Positions 39,829-51,000 of a stretch of DNA of 64,000 nt are shown here, in pieces. Source of the stretch: Branchiostoma belcheri. Lineage: Eukaryota > Chordata > Leptocardii > Amphioxiformes > Branchiostomatidae. Made by a program: the position numbers and the translations under genes. The notes under the pieces are model-generated. The model was not told where the DNA came from, searched no databases, and saw only the letters and a list, made by a program, of their open reading frames with translations. Within the stretch, counting starts at the first letter, position 1; the number at the start of each line of letters is the position of its first letter. The stretch spans positions 643,344-707,343 of the forward strand of contig NW_017804342.1 of the NCBI RefSeq assembly GCF_001625305.1, given 5' to 3'.

Positions 39829-39897
39829 GTATCTGTATCTGTATCTGTATCTGTATCTGTATCTGTATCTGTATCTGTATCTGTATCTGTATCTGTA
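39829..39897 (+). repeat. (CTGTAT)n microsatellite
   Basis: About eleven uninterrupted copies of ctgtat, followed by tgtacagccggtatcactgc, ccttcggggtaacacac. The same tail follows a single tatctgtat at 22160 and appears inverted at 31510-31595, so the hexamer run is an expansion at the edge of a dispersed repeat. Confidence 0.9.
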
Positions 39898-39975
39898 CAG
39901 CCGGTATCACTGCCCTTCGGGGTAACACACTAGCTTCGCATGCAGGCACGCGGCGCGGCGGCAGCCGGCTATATT

Positions 39976-40065
39976 ACTAGTATCCACCAGACTCATTTGC
40001 AGGCTGAATAATTAGTAGAAATCGGCCTAAAATGAATGTAGCTGGCCAGGGGAGTTGGCCAGCCA
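39976..40065. mobile_element. Partial MITE, CACCAGACT family
   Basis: tatccaccagactcatttgc, aggctgaataa, tagtagaaatcggcctaaaa match the arm of 37712-37903, then ggccaggggagttggccagc leads into different DNA. Only one arm is present. Confidence 0.65.
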
Positions 40066-41049
40066 TAGAGGGTCCACTTATTTGCCTAGGACTACTACTA
40101 CACCGAAAGACTTGTTACACATTCACGAACTTGGACTCCCGACCACTAGTTGTACGCCCGCCAACCATGGCTAGGAGTAGGAGTAGGTCGGCAGCGAGGT
40201 CGGCTGATCTTTGACAAGGTCAGCTACTGTTCGACTACGCCAGCAAAAATGTTTAAATGAATGAAAACCTTTATTGTACACACATACCCACTGGGTTAAG
40301 TACAGATAACGTTACATATATACATAGTTAAATAGCTACAATTAAGTAAATTCGGTTTCTTCTTGTTTGTTAGTAATGGTATAAAGTTAAGAGCAGGTAT
40401 GTTTCAAACATTCGGGGATGGTCGGGAGGTTCTGCCATGGTTCTGGCTGGTATTTGGTTCATGTAAGTCTGCAGAACACCAGCCAACCATTCGGGAGTAA
40501 GTCAGCAGTGTGTGTGCGTTATATGAGATGAAAAGTTGGAAAAATAACGTACAGGGCGGCTACAGGCTGGTTTTATACAATCAAACATACTGGGACAGCC
40601 GACGCATGGAGACTGAATTTCATTCGCGTCTGTAATCAAATGGACACAGTGACAATTTGGACATGCTGGCTAGTTTTTCTTCCAAAATTGAAACAATTAA
40701 GTACTTGCAATTTATCTGCCTCCAATGGACGTATTAGCTATAGACCATTTGGACATGGTGTCTAGTTCTTATAAAAAGAGGTCTTTCATTCAATCTTTGC
40801 TGACAAACGTTATTTCGGTTAATCACTAGTTTTTTCCACCCATATGTTGTCACCATGGCTGGCTTTGATAACCAGGTTATACCGCAGGGTGTTTTTTTCC
40901 AATGGAACTGTGTCGTGCTCACTTCATCATAATATGATATTTCAAAGGAAACATACGTGTACGTACTCTCCAATGGACTGAGGCAAATTGACTACGAACC
41001 TTTCACTCAATAACAAAGTAATCGCTGTTGCTAAGACGTAATCGCCCGT

Positions 41050-41620
41050 ACACGTTGCTAGATTGCTGGTGCAGTTTCTGTTTGGAGCTATTTTTGAGTC
41101 CTGTCAAGAAATACCCCAGGCAAAGCGAGTCGTGATTGAAGTTGCCGTTCTGTTTTTGAGTCACTGATGCAGAAATTAGCGTTGTTTGATTGCTGTTATA
41201 GTTTCTGTTTGGAGCTATTTTTGAGTCTTGTCGAGAAATGATTCAGGCAAAGCGAATCCTTACTGGAGCTGTCGTTGTGTTTACAGACTAGCTGATGCAG
41301 AAATGAAGGTTGTTTTATTGCTGGTAGTTTCTGTTCGGAGTTATTTTTGGATTCCTGTCAACAAATGATGCAGGTAAAGGGAATTGTGATTGGAGTTGTC
41401 ATTCTATTTACTGGCTCACTGATGCAAAAATTAACGTTGCTTGATTAAGTATTTCTGGTAGTTTCCGTTTAGGGTCATTTTGAATTCCTGTCAAGAAATA
41501 ATACGGGCAAAGCGAATTGTGATTGGAGTTGTCGTTCTGTCTACTGGTTCACTGATGCAGAAATTAACGTATAGTTTCTGTTTGGAGTTATTTTGGATCC
41601 TGACAAGAAGATCTATTTTC
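41050..41620 (+). repeat. Tandem array, ~125-bp unit, 4-5 copies
   Basis: Each unit reads approximately: ttgattgctggt.agtttctgtttggag, ttatttttgag.cctgtcaagaaat, gcaggcaaagcgaatt, gtgattggagttgtcgttct, gtttactg.ctcactgatgca, gaaattaacgtt. Copies differ by about 15-20% and the last is truncated. No coding frame survives across units. Confidence 0.85.
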
Positions 41621-41668
41621 TTGTCACTGATGTTCTGCCTTGTCGCTCGAGCTTGCCATTCTAGCTAG

Positions 41669-41822
41669 TAATCTCAAAGCAGATCCTACGGTGCGGTGGC
41701 AAGACTGTATCAATTGGCCAGAGGAGTGTCCATTTATATTAGCTACCGGGTCGGCCAAGGACTCTCTCTAGATGGCCAGTTCTAGCTGTAACGCTTTTGC
41801 CGACAGGCATATGCTTGTAGAT
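41669..41822. mobile_element. CTCCAAGCAGATC MITE, asymmetric arms
   Basis: The left end aatctcaaagcagatcctac and ggtggcaagactgtatc match 30070-30198. The right end gtaacgcttttgccgacagg, catatgcttgtagatta matches the right arm of 29167-29347. The element thus looks like a chimera of two subfamilies, its two arms no longer complementary in the middle. Confidence 0.7.
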
Positions 41823-42625
41823 TACGGCATTCAATGCTGAATGCAGTGTGTGGTTCCGTACATGTGACAACTTAGTGTTACACACGTTTCTAGGTAATGT
41901 ATTCGAAAGAGGGTCTGTGTGCTTTTTTCCGTGAGCCGTAACGAGTTGTTCTAATTCACCGTTAATCGTAGCAGGTCGGCTTTGTTTAACATTAAGCGTT
42001 GTCGGTAAATTATTCCAGATGGGTAATCAAGTCGCTTTAATTCTACGTAGCACATCATTTTGTCAAACGTTATTACAAATTATTCATATCGCGATGTAGA
42101 ACGCCAGATTGCCCAACGGTCACCACAGACCGTAATTTTTTTTTTAATTCCAAGAAAGCATCTGAAGCAAATACTAGTAAGAGGACAAAGACAACGTGAC
42201 GGTGGAATGAAGTTGTGCACAACTTACTAGTAAATCATGACCGCCACTTGTACATTATGGAAATAAAAATAACAAACTAGACACTCAAAAATGATTATGA
42301 ATATCAAGTAAATAGACGCATCCCCCCGTTTAAGCTTCCTTATCCCGTTGCTTGAGTAACTGCTCAGTTCGACTGTTTTGTCCGTATAATTTGTTGTTGA
42401 CAAAACTGCAACAACTAAAGCGAAGATTGTCAGCAGAAGTGAGCCTTTGAGGTAAGAATTACTATTGATCTCAAACTTTTATCTGAAATCAATCCCCTTG
42501 TTGTATACATGCACTTCTACAGGGTATTAAGTATAAACTATATACTGTATATATAATGTTTATATCTACCTACAATGTAGGTCAAGCAATACCTTTTACG
42601 TTTTTCTGTGGGAAGAGAAAACAGC

Positions 42626-42846
42626 GAAGGAGGAAGCTGTGAAGGAGGAAGCTGTGAAGGAGGAAGCTGTGAAGGAGGAAGCTGTGAAGGAGGAAGCTGT
42701 GAAGATGTGAAGGAGGAAGCTGTGAAGGAGGAAGCTGTGAAGGAGGAAGCTGTGAAGGAGGAAGCTGTGAAGGAGGAAGCTGTGAAGGAGGAAGCTGTGA
42801 AGATGTGAAGGAGGAAGCTGTGAAGGAGGAAGCTGTGAAGGAGGAT
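42626..42846 (+). repeat. 15-bp minisatellite (GAAGGAGGAAGCTGT)n
   Basis: About fourteen copies of gaaggaggaagctgt, broken twice by gaagat. Because the unit is a multiple of three, all frames stay open: plus strand EGGSC or KEEAV repeats, minus strand repeats rich in Ser/Leu/Pro. A splice-donor-like gaggtaagaa lies upstream at 42449 and an AATAAA at 42886 downstream, so transcription is possible, but no non-repeat coding sequence supports a gene. Confidence 0.85.
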
Positions 42847-44157
42847 GAGACCAGAATAAGACTATCTACATCTACCTCCTGCAAATAAAGACTTGTTTGT
42901 TTGATGCAGTCACTGTGTCCTGTGGTTCAATCCGCATTATCGGCTTTGTATTCCTGTGGTTAAGCAGCATTTTTTTTTGGCTGGATTTTTTTTCGCCCTC
43001 TCGCATTAGTTTTGTGGTCCCCAGAGGATGTCATCCATATAATTAAATCAGTGTGGCCTAATATGCCCTATCAGAATTACATTTTCTGCAGTTCCGCTCC
43101 AGACCGCAACATATGTTGTGTTGCTGATTCATTCCGCTAGATGGCGCTTGTAGACCGTAAACCTAAAAAAATGGTCAACTTTGGTTTCTCGTCTAAAAGT
43201 TTTCATGTGGCTATTTTGCAGGAGAGATGCAGCTGAGCTGACTGGAATTTGACTTACAACTTCTTTGTCGTACTATATAAAGGTACATGTAGTTGATAAA
43301 TAACCCATTCAGCAGTTCAGTTCATATTCAATCAATGAACATGAACACTCACTTTAGATTGTGAATTATTCATGATTCATACATTGATTCTGAACATACA
43401 AACACTTCTCTGACAATCCACTCGTCATCCAAAATACAGACAACACACACTGTCATTTTATGCTTGAAAATATATTTTCCATTCCAAAAGTGATAAAAGT
43501 CAATAGATTGAAACATTGCACTGTACAGACTGCTGAGGGATACTTTATACAGAAGTAACAATCTAATATGTACATTAATTATACAAACTGCACTTAGAAA
43601 CATGCTGCAATCTCTGTTGACATATTTCTTATTCATTGCATGTATTTCCCATTCTTATTACATGTTTCAAAGATGCATTTTTAGAAAATCTATAAGGAAA
43701 AAAACTTGAACATCACAAAGTGGTTGAAAATGTTTGCACATACATTACAAATTCCAATTACAAAATATTGATTATTTAGTTTCAATTTTTAGTTGTAGCG
43801 AATCTCTTCTGGTCCAACAAAATGTTAGCCCTTAATAGCTGCCCCCACGCAAACATTGCAAAGAGTACAAAGACCTGTTAACTACTAGAATGGCCTAAAT
43901 TAACATGCTTGGATAGTACTATTGATGTTAACAGTATGCTACAACTGTGGAGCAGGTGATACAATGCTAGGGCACCCTGTGGCATTTGCATAGAACTGTT
44001 CTATTGGTTTTTGTTGCCCAACATACAATGTACATGTACTACAGGCCAAAGGGCAGGAACCAAAGATATTTTGAGCCTAGCAAACAAATAAGTTACTGTG
44101 TGCATTTCTGCACAATGCACATAATCATAGTCTACATCAGAATCCAAATGATGGGAT

Positions 44158-44235
44158 AGCAGGCTTCAGGAGTGGCTGGAAAGAGTAGAAATTGGCCAAA
44201 TAGACAGATAACATGGCAGGGGAGTTGGTCAGCTA
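44158..44235 (+). mobile_element. Solo half of an AGCCTCTACCAGG MITE
   Basis: agcaggcttcaggagtggct, ggaaagagtagaaattggcc, aaatagacagataacatggc, aggggagttggtc is the left arm of the family at 11488. The right arm is absent. It probably lies in the 3' UTR or flank of the LRR-CaaX gene. Confidence 0.75.
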
Positions 44236-44924
44236 AAGTAGTTTTTCAGACAAGAAAACACAATGCTTTTTCTTTTAAACCTATAACAACATGATACATT
44301 TGTGAGTTATAAATGTACAAGTACAAAACACACCAACACATGTAAATACTTTTTATCTAAAAAAACACTGGATGTAGTGTCAATAATCAATACATGGCTG
44401 TACAAATTATAAGACAATTTTACTTAGAGGAGAATGTGAATGAAAATACATGTATAAAGCTTTAGGTACTTAAATCATCAATTTCCACAGTAAAGAAAGT
44501 ATGTATCCATATGCCCAATATATGTCCCACACAAGACAATACATGTACATGAACATGTATGCCACTTAGTCATATCAACGATTTGGAACATAGTGTTAGG
44601 AGAAGATTGAAGATACCCATTTCTCTAAGATTGCATATCATCCCTTATTAAGTTTGAAGAAGGTATAAAAAGTACAAAAATTTACATTCAGATTTACTCT
44701 TAAGAAAGACATTCCATTTAGAAATATTTGCACAAACAAGAGAACTTTGTTCCTCTTCTTACACATTCAAAAATTCAACTTTTTACATAAAAATTTACAG
44801 CATAAAATAGTTTTGCTCTCCCAGCATCATTGAGTACACAAGCTAGTCCAGCTCCTTGTAATGTCTCTTCATGGCCTCTGTAGACTGGCACTTAATGTTT
44901 TTCTGTTAGTATGACACCCCAAAA

Positions 44925-45082
44925 GCCTGCAATCCAGACTAACAGCTGCATCCTAAATGTCTGCCGTCCAGACTAACAGCTGCATACTGAAAGTCTGCAA
45001 TCCAGACTAACAGCTGTGTCCCGAATGTCTTCGATTCTTACTAACAGATGCATCTCAAATGTCTGTGATCCAGTCTAACAGC
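44925..45082 (+). repeat. ~33-bp minisatellite after the LRR-gene stop
   Basis: Five copies of a unit like ctgcaatccagactaacagc, tgcatcctaaatgt. The array ends only a few bases from the stop codon of the minus-strand LRR-CaaX gene at 45086, so it starts the 3' UTR. Confidence 0.8.
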
Positions 45083-45085
45083 GTG

Positions 45086-48000
45086 CTAGCAGATGACACA
45101 CATCCTAGATGGCTCTTCTTCTGAGTCGAACACAGAATCGGACGGAAGTCTTTTTACTCCATCTAAGGACTTCAAGCTTGGCAAGATCTGAAAAACTCTG
45201 CAAGAAGAGAGGGAAAGAAAAAAGGACATTAGCACACTATTAAAACTTTTCTTCAAGTGTACAAGACACAAGTAGCATGTACCATGCCCGTACATGAAAT
45301 ATAACCGTTACCTAAAACTTCACAAACAAAAGTTGAAAAGTAAGAAAGCATGGAAAGCATGAAAGAAAGCATGGCAATATTTTCACAGACCATCTTTACT
45401 ACATTTGTACTTGACTCAAAGCAAGTCCAGCAGTAAAGTTGGCCTAGCCAGCGCCATTTTTAAGACTATCATGCTGGTAAAATATTCAAGATTTCTTGCT
45501 AGTTACATGTATCATCAAAAAATGGTTTCGCCACACGCAACGTAGCCTCTTTCCCAAGGGCACAACGTCGGGCACATGTCCAGACATGTCCCGGGTACAA
45601 CTCGGGGTCAAACCCGGGTCTCCCCGTTTCATAGTCGAACGCTCTACCACTACGCCACCCGACGCCAATACATGTACATTATATTCTCACCTTTGCCTGT
45701 AGTTGACAGAGAAAGACACAGGGTTACTCCTGAGATGGAGGGACTGGAGCGGGGCTCGTCTCAAAACATCCAAACCGTCCAACGAACTGATGTTGTTCTG
45801 TTCCAGATACAGGTGTTCCACCACCGGTAACCTGGGCAACTTCTAAATAACAAACAAACAAACAAACAACACTGTCAGTGTATATAATGCAACATGCACA
45901 ATCACAGAATTAAGTTTATAAGAAACAAAACTTGTATTTGTTAAAAAGTTACTTTGTAATTGCAACAATGTAAGTCTTACCTTAAATGACGGGATGAAAT
46001 TTCTGCTCAAATTCAAATATTTACACCTGAAATAAGAAAGAGAAAAAAAATCAGCCAAGCAACTCAAGCAATTCAGTACAATTATTGTAAAACAAGACTC
46101 CAAACTACATATATTCAATTACACAAAGATACATGTACTTAGGATTGAAAATCTTATAGAAAATCAGAAGAGAAACATGATAGTGTTATTTTGTTTACTG
46201 TTGTTGCTGTTTATGTCTATCTGTACAGGGCACACCTGTAAAGCAGTCTATTGTACTGCGTGCGCCTACCCTGTATAAAGAAAACAGAAATAAATAAATA
46301 AATAAATAGTGCATGTACCTTGGCAAGGAAACAGTGTGTACGTCCGTTAGTGAGTTGTCCATCAGCTGTAACTCCTCCGTCCTGATCAGTCTCTTTAAGA
46401 CTCTGACAAAGTTCTCACGCTGGTAGGCGTCGCCCAGGTCTTGGAAGGACAAGTTGACAGACTGAACAAGGAGAAGAAGAAAAAGCATCAACACCTATTT
46501 GTAAAGTCAGTGTAATGTACAATGTACAATCTTTTGATTTAAGTAATAGGGACATGTCCCAATACAACTCCCTATTAAATGCTCTTGGCTAATTCTTCTT
46601 TTTGGTCTATTCAAAATACCTTTTTCGCTAAATCTAATGCTTGAAAATAAAGTTGGCAATTTTTTGGTCTATCTGTACTTTTTAAAAATTTTTCATTGGA
46701 TTATCTAAAACTTACATGTGTACATGACTGTATGTACCTTCTACACCATGCATTATTAAAAACTCCAAAGAAATTCTCTTACTATTATTTTGTTTGTTAT
46801 TGAAAAAAATTGGAGTAACCTCAAATATCTATAACATTATAAACAAACAGACAAAGAAACAAACAAACAAACAGATATCCCTCACCACTGCATTTTCCCA
46901 GTTCTCCATCTTGTTCCTGTAGTCCATGCGTTTCTTCCCTCTCCTGTCATGGTGGACCAGGTTCCCATCCTCGTCACGGAGGGAGTAAAACGTACGCTCT
47001 TTTTCTCTCGGACCTACGATGAACAAACAATCAAATTGCTCAGTTTGCAGTTTCTTTTCTCTAGACATACATTTCAAATGGACAAAGTACATTGTTAATT
47101 ATGTCCTATGTTAAAGTAAACGATTGCCTCAAATGTGTGTAAGTTTGGTACTTATGTAGAGCAGTTTTCTTCAATTAAATCCGGTCAAATTTTTTTTCAT
47201 CCATTCTCCAACATTATTTTATCCTTCCCTATACATCGTATTGTATCATCCTTCCAATAAAAAATGCATATCCAACACTAGTATATAGAGTACTAGAGGT
47301 TTTAAATTGAAATAGTCTTTTAGAAATGAAATATAGGTACATTTTTCCTTCGAAGTATTCCTGCTCAAATTTGCCAGTGCTCCTACCTTCTCTGATCCGT
47401 GGACAGTTGAGCTGGTCACCCTTGACTTCTGCATTTTTTACCTCGTGCCAGGATGTGTAGCAGTATCTGTTGGCTGGCAGCTGGTTGAGGGAACAACAGT
47501 TTTATAAGCATGACATAGTCATAATGTAGTCTGCATGTAACTAATTCTGCCATTCAAGCTGTGTACCAGTACACTGGTTAGAACCTGTATATTGTTTGCA
47601 TACAATGCAAGTATATGTACATGTACTAAAAATGTTTTAGGGAGTATATTATCCATATAATCACTAAAGGACTTCCTCCTTCTACCTATAGCCTATTGTA
47701 TCAGGCTCAGAGTACAGCACATGTAACCTTCTTGAGTTGAAAACTTTGAACCACTAGTACTGACTGTCCCTGTAACTGTACCTAATTTTGCACAGGTGTG
47801 GTGCCAATTGTAGTTCATACCTGTCAATAACTGTTAGTACATGAAGGTCAAGCAGACTATAAAAGGTTCTTAATGGCAAAGTAAGATCTGCTTCAAAATA
47901 TGAGTGTGTTTTTCCAATCAGTAACAAATTACTTTTAGTATAGCTTTTCATTTTAAAGCAATTCATTTTCCTGCATAGATGACTGAGCAATTATAGTTTT

Positions 48001-51000
48001 AACTCGACAGACAAGCTGGCTCTATATATAGGTCAGTGACCTCAGGGCTTGTAAGAACTTAAATCTATGTTTATCCTGTCACCGTGGTGACCACGTCAAC
48101 AGCTTTTTACGTGACATTCCGCCACCCTGTGCCGACCTGAGCAAGTCACGACAAACGAAACTCGATTGTCGTCCTTTTCTTGGATGCGCGAAATGTTACA
48201 CCTGCTCATTTCTCTTTCGACAGGTCCACTTTCAAACGTTTTTGTGCGCAGAACATACGACAGGGTAATACAAGCACTCTGGATGGACTACGCTGTTTGG
48301 ACAGGAAGACCCTGTCTTTAGAAAACGTAATCTCCTTATTTGTTGGCAGTGAACACAGAATGATTGTTGACGCATAGCCAGGTGTAGTGTTCCTAGTACT
48401 ACACCCCTGCACTTTCAACAACAGCTAACACAATTTGGGCTAGCTCACTAGGCACGGCATGTTTTCTAGATGGTACATGAAATGTGCATGAAAGCATAAC
48501 TTCAGGCTAGAATTTACAGGACCACCATTTCTAACAATTTCAAGACAACGACCCAAATATCTGTACTCACGCACTGTCCGGTAAACCAGACTAACTGTTA
48601 CATGTATGTCTCATATAATTTCTATCCTAAACTACATGTCGATTGACTGAAAAAAAAAGAAAGTTTTCTGACCTAAGAAGCTGGGACAAGAAGTTTAAAA
48701 ACTTTGAAACTTTCCATCAAGACTAAAAATTTAGTAAAATTAACTCAAAAAGGGAGTCAGGAGCAAAATGATATCAGAATTTTGTACTTTGGTCAGACTT
48801 CCATAACTTTTATAAAGTTAGAGAAAAGTTTCCAGTCTGAATTATTTTCCTACCTGTTTGAAGGATGCCTGACTGCCCAGTTTGCTGGTAGAGTCATCCC
48901 TGTGTGAGGTGACCAGGATGAGAGGGACTGTGGTGCCACTGATGTCACTGTAGTCACTGGAGCCAGACTGGGAACTCTGGATGGTTCCCAGACCACTGCT
49001 ACTGTTGGTGCCTATAGAGGAACTGGGGGGAAAATAAAGACAATTGTTTAAAAATGTTGGTAATTTTTGACTTGTAAAAATTAAAACTAAAGTAAAAAAA
49101 AGTCATTATGTAAACTGACAATAATGACAAATCAATTATTAGAAAATGCTGGTAATCTTTAAATTGTAAAAAAGTAAAAAGTTCATTATGTCAACTGACG
49201 ATAATGACAATTTTTTGGAAAATGTTGGTAATCTTTAAGTTGTAAAAAAGTAAAAAAAACTTCATAATGTAAACTTTTTTACTATATTTTTGTACCATTC
49301 CATATTCTTAGTATTGTGGCCACAATTCTGATTTTGCCTGCACATTGGGTTGCAGTCTTTAATATCCTGTATGATATGAATTCTGACAAGTTACTCAAAG
49401 GTTTATCATGTTATTAATATTTTATACTTATTGACAATCATCATATGGAGATACACAATAGAGCTTTGTGAAGTTCAATTGGAGTATTGTACTGTGCACT
49501 TGTACTTTGGCTAATGTACTATATGCAGTCACAAATTTGGTGACAGTTGCAAAGACTGATACTAAGCCTAAAGTATACAATACATTTCACCCATAGTGTA
49601 CATAATGATATTTTCCCACGTATACCATAATGATTTGATGTACGAATGTACCTATCACCCTACTATCAACATACATCTGTTTCATAATCAATTAATGCCA
49701 AGGTCTATTGTAAAGATTGACCGGCGCGCCCCCTTGCTCTATGCACCTATGACGCCAACGTCACGCAAGGCAAACTCACAATGTTAGCAAGAATGCCTTG
49801 AGTAAATAACAGTTTACGTAACTGCAGTTGTATCTGAAAACTATATAACCATAAATTCAAATTTACAAGAGGCCAGATACAAAGAATATGTAGTATCGCT
49901 CGTTTTGGTTATAGTATCAATGTGCAGAAAAATTTTGTAGAGATTCAAAACTGTTCTCACTTGATATATATTTACAAAATGTACCTTCGACTTGGAAAGA
50001 ATGGTTATAGAATATTTCTACCCACAGTCTAGTAGGATAAAGGTTGATGTCTATAATTTATGACATGTCTACAAGTCGCTCTACACAACATCATGATTAT
50101 TTTATGGCGTGTATTACAGCCCCAGATCAGCTCACAATAGACATCATTAACCTCTTACATGTTTGGGGCACGGCACACTACACCTCCAGACAAGAAGGTT
50201 ACTACAGTTGAAGGCAGATTTAAACCTTGTTTACGAGTACCCACTGTGCAAAAGGACATACATTTCCCTTGAGTATTATAGTCAGTATAAGATATTATTG
50301 CATTGTTCAAGTAAGTACATGTAAGTATTGAATTTGTTCATAAGATATTGTTCATATCCAAGGTATTTGTACGTGTACAATGAAAAAGAATGAATGTCAA
50401 CGAAGAGTTAGTACCTCTACCATAGCTGATAAAAAACAATTGTAAAATTCATAGAATTTGCTGTATTGGATTCAGACTCAGAGTTTTCTTGGACAACCAA
50501 CTTACCAAGTAATTGTTTTTGCAGATGATGTTCAGTACTACCAATATGTGATACAACTACAATTGTATTATCTTATTCTATAGCACACAAAATGCATTTA
50601 GTTTCAACATCAAGTACCAACTAAAGACACGAAAATAAATAAGTTTTTAATACAATGTCACATACACATACGTGCACATATCAAGCTCAATGAATAGGCA
50701 GCCTAAAACCAAGCAAACAATGAAAAAATGGCACTCAACATCCATGGGTAGGAAGGAGCAAAGTCGAACATTCAGGTTTGCATAACTAAGGACAGTAGGA
50801 GTATAAATCTACCAAAAGTGTGTAGAAGTCAGCGGGTGGTTTTGTCTGGTGCATACCAATGCTGAAAGGACATCTAACAAAAGCACTGGTCCGGTGTGAC
50901 CTCTGTGCTAGTTATCTTCTTTTGCTATTGTCTTTTTTTTTTTAGACTTCAGACTCTGTATAGGGGTCCAACTCAGTTTAACAAAGTAAAACTTGCATGA

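Larger units (their letters stand above)
31278..45085. other. ~14-kb intergenic desert
   Basis: No exon was supported on either strand. Contents, in order: SINE (31600-31790), TIR element pair (32667-33063, 34777-35130), tandem array (34670-36200), AT-rich unassigned DNA (36.2-37.6 kb), MITE (37712-37903), unassigned DNA (37.9-39.8 kb), hexamer microsatellite (39829-39897), MITE part (39976-40065), LINE-like tail (40255-40320, gaatgaaaacctttattgta), a 125-bp tandem array (41050-41620), MITE (41669-41822), 15-bp minisatellite (42626-42846), MITE half (44158-44235), minisatellite (44925-45082). Bases 43.3-45.0 kb probably include the 3' UTR of the next gene. Confidence 0.5.

Noticed and set aside
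39756..39980. Frame with an Ile-Cys repeat
   Set aside because: Pure translation of the ctgtat microsatellite.
42582..42884. 100-codon Ser/Leu/Pro-rich minus-strand frame and 66-codon plus-strand frame
   Set aside because: Both are translations of the 15-bp minisatellite; kept as a repeat only.
45527..45667. Possible tRNA gene on the minus strand
   Set aside because: Box A and B present but no acceptor stem or cloverleaf; matches the SINE family.
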